Positions 43,301-53,549 of a stretch of DNA of 64,000 nucleotides are shown here, one piece after another. Within the stretch, counting starts at the first letter, position 1; every line of letters begins with the position of its first letter. Under the pieces are notes generated by a model. It did not search any database. It had not been told where the DNA came from and saw only the letters and a program-made list of their open reading frames with translations. The DNA is from Branchinecta lynchi (lineage: Eukaryota > Arthropoda > Branchiopoda > Anostraca > Branchinectidae), in assembly GCA_023053575.1 (NCBI GenBank), contig JAKZAP010000016.1:4894046-4958045 (forward strand). Direction: 5' to 3'. The position numbers and the translations under genes are program-made.

Positions 43301-46300
43301 AGCACAAGTCCTAGACACGTCATTGACATAACCGGACCGGATCAGGGCACTGTGGGGGAGTTGGGGTCGGGGTCCGGATTTCTAGCGATCCCGCGAGTTC
43401 GGCATACTTCCTGATGTCCTAGGGTGATGAAACTTGGCAGGTATGTCAGGGATCCGAACATATTGACTTGAGAACAGCCGTTTCCCCGACCCGACCATCG
43501 TGGGGGGAGTGGGTGGATGGGGAGTCCGGAATCTAGTGGCGTGCATAACTTTTGAACGGGTGATTGGATTTGAATGAAACTTGTCTGGTAAGCTATCGCC
43601 TCGGACGTTCAGTGTCACGTCCGGGTCAGGTCCGATACCTGTGGGGATGGAGGGGGGGGGAACTCGAGAAACTCTAAAAGCAGAGGGATTGGGACGAAAC
43701 TTAATGGATGGAACAAGCATTAGGCCTAGATGAAATTGAAGGAGCCAGATGGTTTCGGGGCTCTGTGGGGGGAGTTGGAGGGGTTTCTTGGAAATCCGGT
43801 AGTCGTGAGTTAGAATAGTTCCAGATGTAAAACGACAACGAAACTTTGCAGGCATATTAGCGACCCGAATTATCTTGACTTAAGAACCTGACACAACATA
43901 CCCCCGGAAACTTCCGTTCCTAGATCCGAGCATTTTTTGGGGAGCACGAGAAGAGAAATATGGAAATTGACTTCTATAAATTGCAAACGAGTGGTCTGAT
44001 TCGAGTGAAACTTTATGGGTGATACGAATCGATGGCCTCGACATGTAAAACATGCGTTCGAACCATATGCGACCACGATTAGGGGAATTGGGGGTGGGGG
44101 GACTTTTGACATGCACAAAAACCAAACGGATGGACCGAATGAGATGCAAATTCGACAGTGCCGAGTTTCTGCGGCCTAGATTTGTTATTTGGCGTCCGGG
44201 CCGAATTCCGCCAAGGTAGGGGGGGGGGGGGTACTGGAAACTTGCAGATAGGCTAAGCTCCAATTTCAGTAAAACTTGATGGACAGGAACAGGGAATTAA
44301 GAGATTGGGCCCGAACCGGCTCCGACAACGTTGGTGGGAGGGGGGGTACCGGAACTTTCCAAAAATGCTCAGATTTGAGTGAAACTTGACTGATGGTATA
44401 AGAGAAGATGCTTTAGGTGGTCGATTTTTTATATTCCGAACCAGATTCGGCCACGGTAGGTGGAGATAGAGTGGGTACCGGAAATCGTGTAGCACGTCTA
44501 GGGATCAAACAAATGGATTTGTTGGGATGAAAGTTTGAACAGTCATGTGCATTTGCTACAGACAATCGAGACGATGCCGGAACTGCTCAGAAATGAGTGA
44601 AACTAAATATCCTATTTCTATTTCCGAACCGCATTTTTGGATGGCGGGTGTATTTTGTGACGTTCTCATCTACTTTCTTGTACAGCCTACTCGTACAAGT
44701 GCCATATGAGCTCGTAGCTCTTGTTTTGTTTTTTTTAACAAGAACACCATCAACTCCCAAAATGATTCATATTCTTTGAGCCCAAGCTGACTTTGAAACA
44801 TTTATTCAAACAATGTTTACAACGGATACGTCAGTCGTCAGCTATGATTCTTCATCAGCGATATTTCGGCCCTTCTTCGCAAGGGTCCTCGTCAGGCTGT
44901 CAATCCTCTGGTTCAACTTCGGGGACGGAAACAAACCTGTAATAATCAAATTATTACATTATTTACCTGTAATAATCAAATTATTACATTATTACAATAT
45001 AAACTGGCCTCTGAGGTTGATTACGACTAGTTAGAAAATAAAAGTTCATAATCTATGTTCGTTTCTTATTTATTGTTTGTTAGTTTGCGTCTTACTTGTA
45101 TTGTAGTGAGTGTTTATTTTTCCGGCCCATGTTAGCCTAGTGCTATTAGGGTTCTAAATAAAATTGATTGATTGATTGATTAATCTAGAACCCTGAAGCG
45201 AAAATTCTTCTTGGGCGAAGACGAGGTTCGTAAAACTAGAAAGAAGATGCTATTCGGGAGATGCGCAGGGTTTCCACATGTTGTGAGCGATAGTGCGATG
45301 TGTCACTCTATTTTGTTTTAACCACTCTGGTCGTATGTAGGACATACAAATCAGTGTATATCAGAAAATGTCAAAATGTGTAACTTTTACAGCAGGGATT
45401 CCGACCAGAAGGGACTATTTCACGTTTTTTCGCGAAAATTAAATTAAGGCCTGCAATGTTTGCAGTGGTGATTCCGAGCAAAAGTGAACATTTCGCGTTT
45501 TTTTTTTTGTTCATGAAAATAAAATTATCTCCCAATTTACTCTCTGTTTAAGCCGAAAATTTTCTGGATGTGGCGACCCTGTGAAGCACGTTCTACAGTT
45601 CCGCAGAGTTTGATTGCGTATTATGCCTAGGAGCGGGATCGTATCCAGGAATTTATTTAAGGGGGGGGGGGGTGCGGTTATGTTTCGGGGGATGGGGTCA
45701 ACCCTCCCACCCCCCTTGATACGACCCTGCCTAGAAGACTGATTTCAAGGAGTAGGGGGTATAGGCTACCTGTATGAGGTGGCTCGGGGGGCCAGCATCC
45801 GCTAGTAGGAGATCGAGACCCCAGGAGGTTCTCCTAAAGAACTATCGGTTCTTGGTGATAGAATAGGGAAGGGAGTTTCCGTTGGTCTCTGTTCCGATAA
45901 GGACGCTAATACATCTGTTTCCAGCAGGGTCGAAAACCTGTCAAAAACAATCGATCACTTTCTTTTTTAATTGCCAGAATCATAGGTATGTTCATTTGAA
46001 CGGCGTGGTTTTGGGCTAATGTAGCGTTTACACGGATAAGAAATCCCGTCGAGTAGAAACGAATTCCGGTCGACTTGAAAGGATTCCATTCGTGAAGACG
46101 ACTAGACAAAAAAGTCTAGAGGGACGGGAATTCCTTTCAAGGTGAAAGGAATTCCGGTCTACTTGAAAGGAATATCGTCGACGGCGCTGGTGAAAAGACT
46201 AAATAAAAGTATAGCTAGCTTTTTGAGAGCAGCAGTCATGAGTACATTTCTTGTTGGCTAGTGAATTTATTATCGTCAGATTTTCTGGTTTGAAGAATTA

Positions 46301-49300
46301 TTTTTTTTCCTCTGCATGTAAACATAATCTTGTCACCAAGACCGGATTCCGTTCAAGTTTTCCTGTACTTGTAAACGCTGCTTAAATGGTAGAACGGAGG
46401 TTGAGAACACCTATAAAAGGTGTTCTCTCGGACCCTTAATTAGCTACTTTGGCAAACTGGTAGTTGGCTTTAGTAAAAATGACACTGTTTAAAGTAAATA
46501 AACGTTCAACTAAACATACCTCTATATTCGCCAGACTCGGCCTCGGACTCGGAAAATTTGCATCACCTTAAAGGACACCTGAATGAAGAGTACCAAGTAT
46601 CATCCCTATCTGTATGACTTCCGTTAACATTGCCTCCAGAAAACCCAATTCAAATACGAAATAGTGTTTCCAAGCTATGATTTTTGCTCCTTTTTGCATC
46701 TGTCCTTATTTCAGTACCGAACAATTTTAGAAATGAACAAATGTCTCCAATCAATCCTTCTTTTGGAATATGTTTTAACCAGTTAAGCCCAAACGCATAT
46801 CTAGTAGAAATCCCAATACGATCCAGCCAGCGCTGTACAAGATTTGAATGGATTGCGCTTTTTGTCTTGGAGGCTGCATCTGCAAACCTCCAGAAACGAT
46901 TATACCTATTTTGAAAACATCACGCTCAGGAGAAGAATGCTCTTCGTGGCCATGTCTGTAAATGCATTCTCCATGGTGTGTTCAAGTATGGTTTCATTGT
47001 TCAGGTGTCCTTTAACCACCGGATAAGAAAACGGTGACGGGCAGCTCTGGATTTCTGTAGGTCCTTGGTCCAGCACATTAGATCAGCAAGATCTTCAATA
47101 GACGTATGTGTTTTCGTCTTAACGTGCCGTGAACTTGCCGCAGCATTGATCGAGGTCAGCAAGAGTGGGACTCCAGTTCGTGTCGTTACCGACCGGGAGA
47201 TGGCTGGAGCCACAGGATCGCAAGTCCCTGAACTGAGAGCTAAAGGTAAGTTTTACATTTCGCGTCTTTAAACTGCAAATAATGCAGATTGCTTCGGCTG
47301 AAATGAAATGTAAGCAGGAATCCTTTCATCCTCCCTCGCCAAAAGCAAAATTAGTTGGGCTGGGGTAGAATTTTCAGTTCAATTTAATTTCAATTTATTT
47401 TCAAAATTCCTTCACGGGCAAGCCGAGCACTAGATTTTTCGTGATAAATATGATAACATTAACATCTTTGTCATAATTTTTTCATAAATAATAAACTTCT
47501 ATACAATTCGAATCACTGTAAGTGGTCATTCACAATTACACTTATATCAGAACTAAAATTAAATAACTACAATATCAACAAGAGTTACGAGGAATTATGC
47601 ATTTCGATGAATGCAAATAAGCAAGAATTGCGATGAATTACAAAACAATTACGATGAGTTATACATTTCGACGAATGATTTAAAACTTGGCGGTGGGGTG
47701 GGGGGGGGGGGGCAAGGAAGAGCCAGTACACGAGGAAGCACCATACTGTCCGAAGTTTCATTGCAGGAAACACAAGGATGCGCGGGTACAACAGATGCAC
47801 TTTGAATGTTATCTGTTACGATTTTGCAAACGTTATGCATATTCACAAGCATTGCCAAAAAGAGCTAAAAAAGTATGTGGTGAATTTTCTGATATCATGA
47901 TAACAAACAAAAAAGTCATCCGATGTTTTTTCAGCGGTGTTTTGGCTCCTCTGGTATGCATAATCTTTTAGAGCATAACGTTTGAAAGACGTAACAGCTA
48001 ATATCCTAAGTGTTATCTGTTGAAACCGCGCATACTTCTGCTACCTGTTATGAAACTTCTGATAGAGCACAGTGTTCATACCTTGCCTGTTGGACAGGGG
48101 CGTTGCTATGGAGGAAAACCACCCGACCACACAACTTCCGCTAAACTGGTCACTCACCCAGGAAAGCTAAATGTGGGATTGGCAGTGCGCCCGAGAAAGT
48201 CAATAAGGCTAGTTAGTTCATGGTTACCAAGAAACTGGGTTTTAGTCCTAATCCAAACATTCCGTTTACCTTTTCTTAGTTATCACTTGCCACATGTTTA
48301 TTTTAGATTGCCGGGTTGCTGTTTCGGCTCGAGAAAAAACCCACGCCGAATGTGTTCTTTTCTAGATGACGAGATTTTCCAGGATTGATTAGCAAAGAAT
48401 TATAAGACCTAATTGATCATTTTTGTATGTCTTCAGAGGTACCACACTGGTCTATTTTTTTTTAATTTATTTATTTGTATTTGTAATAAACAGTTGGAGC
48501 ATTAGATGGAAATTATTATTTTGACCCTTGGCTCCCTACGTGCCATTAGGTATTTTCAAACCTAGGAAATCTGGTTTGTTTTTGTTTTTTTTATTTGCGC
48601 ATTGTTTTACGGTGTTTTTAGTGGTTCTAAACGTTCATAGTGACAGTAGGGATGGTTAGCATTGTGTATGTGGTAGAAATACCATTTTTTGTGGCCCGCT
48701 TTAAAGCGGGCATGGACATAGGTGGTTCTGTGATTTCGAGCGTTTTAGACTTCACGTTTAACTAAATATGTCTTACATAGGACAATCTAGTTACCCAGGC
48801 CCGTATTCAGGAATTAATTTCGGGGGGGGGGTGCCTGCGGGTCGGACAAAAAAAGTACAAAAAAGACACAGATCAGAGGGAAAAGCCTATAAATATGATC
48901 ATTTTTTATGTTTCGGGGGGGGGGTCAACCCCCACCCCCACCCCTGGATACGGCCTTGTAGTTACCCATCACTTATTCACTTAAAGAAGGTTGAAAACCC
49001 GGAGAAAATGCGTTACTTAGTTCTACCGCTATTCACGATAATCGATTTTCAAATAGTGGAATTTCCTCGTCTGATTTATATTCTCTAAGCGCTTGTATCT
49101 GTGCTCTATGCTCGACGAAAACGATTTACGAACAATAAGTGTCCACGCAGTGAGCTACCTTCTGTAATCTGATCACTGGCCACTGAAACGCCGCGTATGT
49201 ATTGAGATTAAATTTGTCTGCGTCACAGTAGAAATTTGTGTTGCGAGGACGACCGTAGATTTTCGGAACGTTATTCGGGAGCAAATAGTGAAAAATAAAA

Positions 49301-52300
49301 TTCCTTACCACAATCCAAAAAATGCAGTGTATTCAGTTACATAAGTATATATAAGTTGTTCAGTTAAAGAAGTTGGCTTTTCAGTTAAACTTTAAGAAAT
49401 TGTATTTTCGGTCACATGTTTCGACCTTGCCAGATTGATATAGAGAGCCGAGCTATTTCTAGTCGTTCGGATACGAAGAGATTTTGTAATCATATTTTGT
49501 CAGAATGAGAAGTATGACTGTCAGGTCTAAGTTTCAACGTCGGCCAAAGACAGTTGTCAAGTCATAAATTTCGCCATGCAGCGCACAGTTTTAACCCGAA
49601 CTTTAACTCTCGATTCAAGTAAAAATCAGGCTAATTTTGTTTATGGTGGACATTTTCAGGAATTTGTTAATCTCATGCAGAGATGCTTTGTATTTTACAG
49701 AAAAGAATTAGGTGATGGGAATTGTCCTCCAGTGCGACGTTAAAAATAAATCGGCTTCGTTAGCAATGAGAGAAGATGTAGTGACGGGGGATTATTGCAA
49801 GATTTCCTTCGATTTGTATGTGTTTTCAGAACAAGTCTGCTCTGTTTCATTTTTTTTCTGTTGAATGATCAGTCCTTCTTTTTCGGAAAGGTACAAACTG
49901 AAATTACCAATTTCCAGCAAAATGTTTCACATTATTCTGGATTCATCGTGAACTGACAGACGAGCAAATTCGTACCAATTGCCCCTTACCTTCATTAGAG
50001 ATCAGGAAAGACGTTGTGATAACCCCATGGAAATTTATCTCAAAATAGTACTATGAAGTAGTAGAAAAAGTTGCATGCAGTACTAACGATGCTACTACAT
50101 GCTTCTACTTCAAGGCTACCGTGTTATTGCATACTACTATATGCTACTATTAGCAAGACTGGGTGCTACTACGGCAAGACAGGATGCTACTGGATACTAC
50201 TACATAAGATTTGACCAGTCTGAGGCATATTAAATAATAGTATTCTTTGCTATTACATAGTATTACATGCACCGTTTTCGTACTACTACCATACTACTAC
50301 GCAGGCTACACATTTTTTAATCGGGAATACTGGATTCATAAAATTTGCCTGCGGCGACTTTCGTAGTAGGCTGTATTTACTGAAAGGTCGTGTGATTTCA
50401 TTCGGGTTTTAGGCTTGGCTTTTGGGGTATGGGCCATATTGAAAGCTAAATTGTGTTGGGGGAAGTAGTGTTTTCCCCTAAATACGTCATCTTTTGAATT
50501 TCGCCTGCGGAGCTCAGTTTCATCCTGTCTAATATACAGTCCTGACACAGCCAGCAGAAACTGCTGCGCGTCGGCCGTCGGGCTATTGCGGAACCGAATT
50601 CCCCTTGTTACGAGTGACGTTCACCTTAACGCTGCAAATAATAGCAGGAATACAGTTCCCAGATGTGGTGCTGTGTTCCTTGGCTATTGTTTCTGGCTAG
50701 TATGAATTTTGAGAATTGTATTTTTCTTCCGGATTTCAGACAGCTGTTTTCGTCGAGACGGATCTGGAAGGTAAAGCCAGGCCAAAAACGGCTGGAAGTC
50801 CGGGGTGTTGGACACCCCAGATTCCGGATGTCTGGAAGGTAACATAGAGGCAATCCATTCGAGAGACAGAACAAATATGCAAATGTACGAAGAAAAGGGA
50901 AAGTGATTGACAGTTGTGACTGGGATGCAAGAGATAACCTCTAAATCAAACATTTAATCAACTTCAGATGAAACTTTTACTTTTAAGAAACTTTCCGGTT
51001 TTTGCCGGATTCCGACGAACTACTTGTCCGGCGAGAAAATGATTTTCATCGTCGTGCTCAGCATGTCTTCTTACCCCATAATCGACTATTCTTCAGTCTT
51101 GAACGCTTGCAGGTCCTGCCCCCCCCCCCCCCCCCCCTCCTCGAGTTTTTGGCTAGCGACGCCCCTGCTGGTGGATGATTAGTGATAAGGATGAATAAAC
51201 ATAACCCAGAGGTCGGATTTCTGAACCGTGTGCGTAGCGCGCGCATGTTGTCTTGTGCTTTGTTCTGCCATGCGATTACTCTATATGACTAAGTCCAAAA
51301 CACGCCACTGATCCTCAGGAAGAACGATAAAACGTCTCACTAAAAGTGCGAACACACGATCAGGATTTCCCGGCCAGATTTCATGCACTTTCATTATTAA
51401 GTGAAAAAATGTCAACTTTTCCATATGGAACTGATGACGGTGCCGAACATCCGGGCATGAATTCCAGTCCGGAAGCTCCCTATCATGATCGCGTGTTCGC
51501 ACTGTAACGACTAAAACTGAACAACTCAAATCCTGTGTCAAACAATCACGGCGATCTTTCACCATCGTGCTCAGCATCTCTTCTTACCCCATAACGTCAC
51601 GGCGATCTTCGGGAGCAGCTGTGATACCCGAGGTGGTACCGCTTCTGGCTCTTCCGCTAGGTATCCGGCGATTTTGCATCGGCAAGGAGAATTAGTCATC
51701 AAGAGTATTATATTTGAGCTCGGATACGGGCAAGCAGCCCTTGGTCGTCATTATTGCTTTTGCTACGAGAGAGGGGGGCGTAAGGAAGACACACATGTCA
51801 AGACGGCTGACAATTAAATCCCCACGGTTAAAACTAAATAGTGCTTACTACTCGGAACGTCAGCGGCTCAAACTGCGAACCCGCGACTCAAACTGCCCAC
51901 CATAAATGCACCTACTCAAAATGCTCACGGTTCAGAAATTCCTTCAAAGAATATTAATCCAATTTATGACCCGACCCGGGATGATTTTGGGCAGATTGAA
52001 CCAGGGGATTTCGATCGTTAGCATTCTGAGCGTGGGTATTGTGAGAGTGGTAAGAAAATCGTGGGCCCATACGTCAAAACAACAACCTACTTCTCGATTC
52101 AACTACATCAATGAAAATTCTATTATATTGCGTGGCTAAAAACAAAGAAAAAAGATAGCGAAATCTGAAGCTGCCCCCCCCCCCCCCCCCCACCGACACA
52201 CACACCGTTATGGTTGTAAATATTCATTCAGCCCGAGCTGAATGCGACACAGTACACAGTATTTACAGTCCGAGGGTCGGAGCCGGTTTTGTTGAGGGGC

Positions 52301-53145
52301 GTGCGACTCCCGTTTCAGTCAACGAACCCAGGTCTGACCCCAATATTGGAAATTTCAGTCAATGAATCTTTAGTTGTTTTTCTACAAGTTCATCTTCCAG
52401 CTTGAGAGCTTGAGCCTGAAGATGACCCTTACCAAGAAGGGCCGAAATATAGCTCCAATAAAATGTAGCTGACGTATCCGTTTTGCATTGTCAAATATTT
52501 ATGGCTCAAATTTCAATTCTATCTCCCTGAAGGGTAAAAATCTACCCTTCAGGTAGATAATTATATTGATAGATTTTATTCTTCTCGAAACTATCATGGT
52601 AAAACTGATAACTGATCCCGTTGTGTCTGTGACGCCGTGCCGAGTTTGACTCTTCTCTAGACAGGTGCCATCCGTATTATAGTGCGTTTGTATAGTCATT
52701 TCGCTTAGTTTAGTCTGATCTTTTTCTTTCCTTTATTGTTTTTCATATACTCCGTATGGGTATGTTCTGTGCCATTTTTATACGGGTTAATAAAATTATT
52801 GATTGATTGATTGAAAATCCAAATTTGTCGAGGTCGTCAGTATATACAAAATATAATCGTCATGTCATCACGGAGTGCCGGATTGCCGTGGCTCTTTGAG
52901 CTATTTATGAATGTTTCTTCTCCGCAGGTGTTCCCGTACGTGTCCATAGCTCTCCGTATCTAATGCACCACAAATTCGCAGTCGTCGACAAGAGGCTGCT
53001 AATTATCGGAAGTTTCAACTGGACAAGGCAGGCCGTAACCGGAAACCACGAGTCGCTAATTTTGACAGGTGAAGATTCGTTTATCCAGCCGTTCCTGCAC
53101 GAGTTTTCTAGATTATGGGATGAATTCGACCCAATTAAAAAGTGA
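40091..53145 (+). CDS. PLD6: Mitochondrial cardiolipin hydrolase / Zucchini, three exons
   Basis: PLD6 is a phospholipase-D family protein on the outer mitochondrial membrane. It acts as the piRNA-pathway endonuclease (Zucchini) and/or hydrolyses cardiolipin. Exons are 40091-40305, 47061-47245 and 52928-53145; all GT-AG, phases fit, 205 residues. Order: membrane anchor (about 5-23), VMFFPDKG strand, CCCH zinc finger (Cys51, Cys57, Cys62, His66), helix SLVQHIRSARSSIDVCVF, PVRVVTDREM, then the HKD motif HHKFAVVDKR (His147, Lys149, Asp154) with GSFNW. A single HKD is normal, since the enzyme works as a dimer. The C-terminus is shorter than in mammals. All catalytic residues are intact. Introns of 6.8 and 5.7 kb are full of transposons. 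Confidence 0.94.
40331..41084 (+). mobile_element. 5'-truncated LINE with 7-bp TSD
   Basis: An uninterrupted frame from about 40342 to TGA at 40753-40755 gives the RT C-terminal region (LQNKSIRAIYGLPF, NVRQIRDWN, DYNTRRRSNL, GVKVWNLLPETV, FKRALKRFM), typical of CR1/L2/Jockey-like LINEs. A 3' UTR and (CCTTA)n tail follow. AATGTAG flanks both sides (40324-40330 and 41085-41091). The open frame suggests recent insertion. Confidence 0.9.
41121..41485. mobile_element. hAT-type MITE, CAGTGGTTCCCAACC ends
   Basis: CAGTGGTTCCCAACC and the inverse GGTTGGGAACCACTG are classic hAT ends. The flanks AGTTAAAA (41113-41120) and AGTTAAAG (41486-41493) form an 8-bp duplication with one change. The interior is non-coding. 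Confidence 0.93.
41494..42037. other. PLD6 intron 1 spacer with MITE remnant
   Basis: A remnant of the 6829-7232 MITE lies at about 41800-41960 (GGAATGCTTCCAAA, TTAGTCTGGATCCACTTTA). Otherwise nothing is recognised. Confidence 0.5.
42038..44727 (+). mobile_element. Long element with ~420-bp tandem units
   Basis: The 5' hairpin is GGCACTTG-AGCTTACT-CAAGTGCC; the 3' end is ACAAGTGCCATATGAGCTCG and TAGCTCTTGTTT. CTAGCGATCCCGCGAGTTCGG-type phrases recur at about 42540, 42952 and 43380 (period about 415-428 bp), with GATGAAACTTGG, CCGGATC and GGGGGAGTTGG in each. It contains a 19-G run (42925-42943). Long overlapping - strand ORFs are an effect of the repeat and not genes. Confidence 0.78.
44769..44937 (-). 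mobile_element. Module with hammerhead-like core
   Basis: The reverse complement contains CTGACGA, a stem (GGACCCTT/AAGGGCC), GAAA (core 44864-44895), then TATCGCTGATGA and GACGTATCCG down to AGTCAGCTTGGGCTCAAAG. It is the most complete copy of the module. It may be a terminal repeat of a Penelope-like element or a retrozyme. Confidence 0.55.
45035..45180 (+). mobile_element. LINE/SINE 3' tail, (TTGA)n
   Basis: A T-rich stretch ends AATAAAATTGATTGATTGAT, a retroelement 3' tail. A similar tail is at about 52720-52813. Confidence 0.55.
45634..45729. mobile_element. Short hAT-type MITE, TSD CCTAGGAG
   Basis: GGGATCGTATCCAGG and TTGATACGACCCTG are inverted ends around G/C runs. The flanks CCTAGGAG (45626-45633) and CCTAGAAG (45730-45737) match at 7 of 8. 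It is a 96-bp relative of 48796-48958. Confidence 0.75.
46020..46382. mobile_element. Harbinger-like MITE, TAA duplication
   Basis: TGTAGCGTTTACACGGAT to TTGTAAACGCTGCT, flanked by TAA on both sides (46017-46019 and 46383-46385). The core has GGAATTCCGGTC and AGCTAGCTTTTTGAGAGCAG. Copies are at 55694 and 62679. Confidence 0.8.
46572..47011. mobile_element. piggyBac-type MITE next to PLD6 exon 2
   Basis: AGGACACCTGAA and the inverse TTCAGGTGTCCT, flanked by TTAA (46568-46571 and 47012-47015). It ends 49 bp before exon 2, so the branch-point region lies at its edge. Non-coding. Confidence 0.8.
47061..47245 (+). CDS. PLD6: PLD6 exon 2
   Basis: Acceptor ATTTCTGTAG. It completes the split Arg codon, encodes SLVQHIRSARSSIDVCVF and PVRVVTDREM, and ends one base into a Gly codon before GTAAGT. 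Confidence 0.92.
47695..48061. mobile_element. Fold-back-like element, GAAGTTTCATTGCAGG ends
   Basis: GAAGTTTCATTGCAGGAAAC (about 47753) is approximately inverted at GTTATGAAACTTC (about 48048-48061), with further pairing of CGCGGGTACAACAGATG and ATCTGTTGAAACCGCGC. It is related to 18593-19070. A G-run precedes it at 47696-47712. Confidence 0.6.
48062..48795. other. PLD6 intron 2 spacer
   Basis: No gene or repeat end is recognised. An AATAAA-containing AT-rich patch is at 48460-48500. Confidence 0.4.
48796..48958. mobile_element. hAT-type MITE, TSD TAGTTACC
   Basis: CAGGCCCGTATTCAGG and CCTGGATACGGCCTTG with a perfect 8-bp duplication TAGTTACC (48788-48795 and 48959-48966). It has two G/C runs and the TAAAAATGATC-type core shared with 9598-9743. 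Confidence 0.9.
49370..49560. repeat. Fragment of ACAGTCGTA satellite
   Basis: It matches the units at 4.4-5.3 kb (GTTTCGACCTTGCCAGA, TTTCTAGTCGTT, GAAGAGATTTT). There are no boundaries. Confidence 0.5.
49561..50040. other. PLD6 intron 2 spacer
   Basis: Nothing recognised. Confidence 0.4.
50050..50310. repeat. Degenerate ATGCTACTAC short repeat
   Basis: Around fifteen diverged copies of ATGCTACTA(C/T) or TACTACTA run through this patch, including ATTGCATACTACTATATGC. It is a low-complexity array. Confidence 0.7.
50735..51100. mobile_element. CAGGCTTCACC MITE remnant joined to a 137-bp-type unit
   Basis: 50735-50935 matches the left half of the MITE at 59206-59575 (TCGTCGAGACGGA, GAGGCAATCCATTCGAGAG). 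It runs directly into one GGGATCCC-family unit (50940-51090) and then a hAT end with a C19 run (51119-51137) and GGCTAGCGACGCCCCTG. Confidence 0.65.
51346..51502. mobile_element. MITE, GTGCGAACACACGATCA ends
   Basis: GTGCGAACACACGATCA and the inverse TGATCGCGTGTTCGCAC differ at one position. A diverged copy is at about 60036-60187 and a remnant at about 55145-55270. 157 bp, non-coding. Confidence 0.78.
51503..52415. other. PLD6 intron 2 spacer
   Basis: One truncated 137-bp-type unit lies near 51560-51595 and a C-run at about 52174-52191. No gene. Confidence 0.4.
52416..52447 (+). other. Hammerhead-ribozyme-like core
   Basis: CTGAAGA, a stem (ACCCTT-ACCAAG-AAGGG), then GAAA. This copy has diverged from 15344-15375 in several places but keeps both core boxes (N of CUGANGA is A). 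The GCTGACGTATCCG segment follows. Confidence 0.5.
52720..52813 (+). mobile_element. LINE/SINE 3' tail, (TTGA)n
   Basis: It ends AATAAAATTATTGATTGATTGA. It is about 115 bp before PLD6 exon 3. Confidence 0.5.
52928..53145 (+). CDS. PLD6: PLD6 exon 3 (HKD motif)
   Basis: Acceptor TTCTCCGCAG completes the Gly codon. It encodes GVPVRVHSSPYLMHHKF, VVDKR, GSFNWTRQAV and the acidic C-terminus, ending FDPIKK with TGA at 53143-53145. Confidence 0.94.
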
Positions 53146-53549
53146 CCGCATTACCGTCACAGTTTGAAGTGAGTTTAAAGGACAAAAGGGCCAATCCCCA
53201 AAGACCATTTTCGGCATTCGTCGCCAGGTAAAGGCCGAGTTAAATTTGTCCACTGCGGTGTAAACTGAACGAGGAAATACATGAAAAAGATGCGATTTGG
53301 AAAACGGCTTGAACATTCGTTTATCAAGCCGTTCCCGCACGAGTTTTCTAGAGTATGGGATGTATTCGACCCAATTAAAAAGTTACCCCATTACCATCAC
53401 AGTTTGAAGTGAGCTCGGAAGTGAGTTAAGAGGACATATGGGCCCATCCCGAAGACCAGTTTCAGCATTCGTCAGTTTCGTCACCGGGTAAAGGCCGAGT
53501 TAAATTCGTCCACTGCGGTGTAAACTGAAAGAGGACATACATGAATAAG
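53071..53549 (+). repeat. 240-bp tandem duplication of PLD6 last exon end
   Basis: 53071-53310 (last 25 codons plus 3' UTR) is repeated from 53311. In copy 2 the TGA is TTA (53383-53385) and there are other changes. Copy 2 is interrupted at 53549 by a GGGATCCC-family element and resumes at 54342 (to about 54373). Copy 2 has no exon start and is probably 3' UTR or downstream sequence. Confidence 0.88.

Noticed and set aside
42295..44263. Long overlapping - strand ORFs (up to 247 codons) rich in Pro and Ser
   Set aside because: They are produced by the ~420-bp repeat units: two or three frames are open at once, and the same phrases recur. No domain is present.
46684..46914. 76-codon ORF before PLD6 exon 2
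   Set aside because: It lies completely inside a TTAA-flanked MITE and has no recognisable domain.
47065..47271. ORF starting within PLD6 exon 2 as a separate gene
   Set aside because: It is the central PLD6 exon; splice sites and phase fit exons 1 and 3, and its apparent start is not ATG.
53311..53549. Second PLD6 gene
   Set aside because: Only the last 25 codons and 3' UTR are duplicated, without the HKD motif or a splice acceptor.
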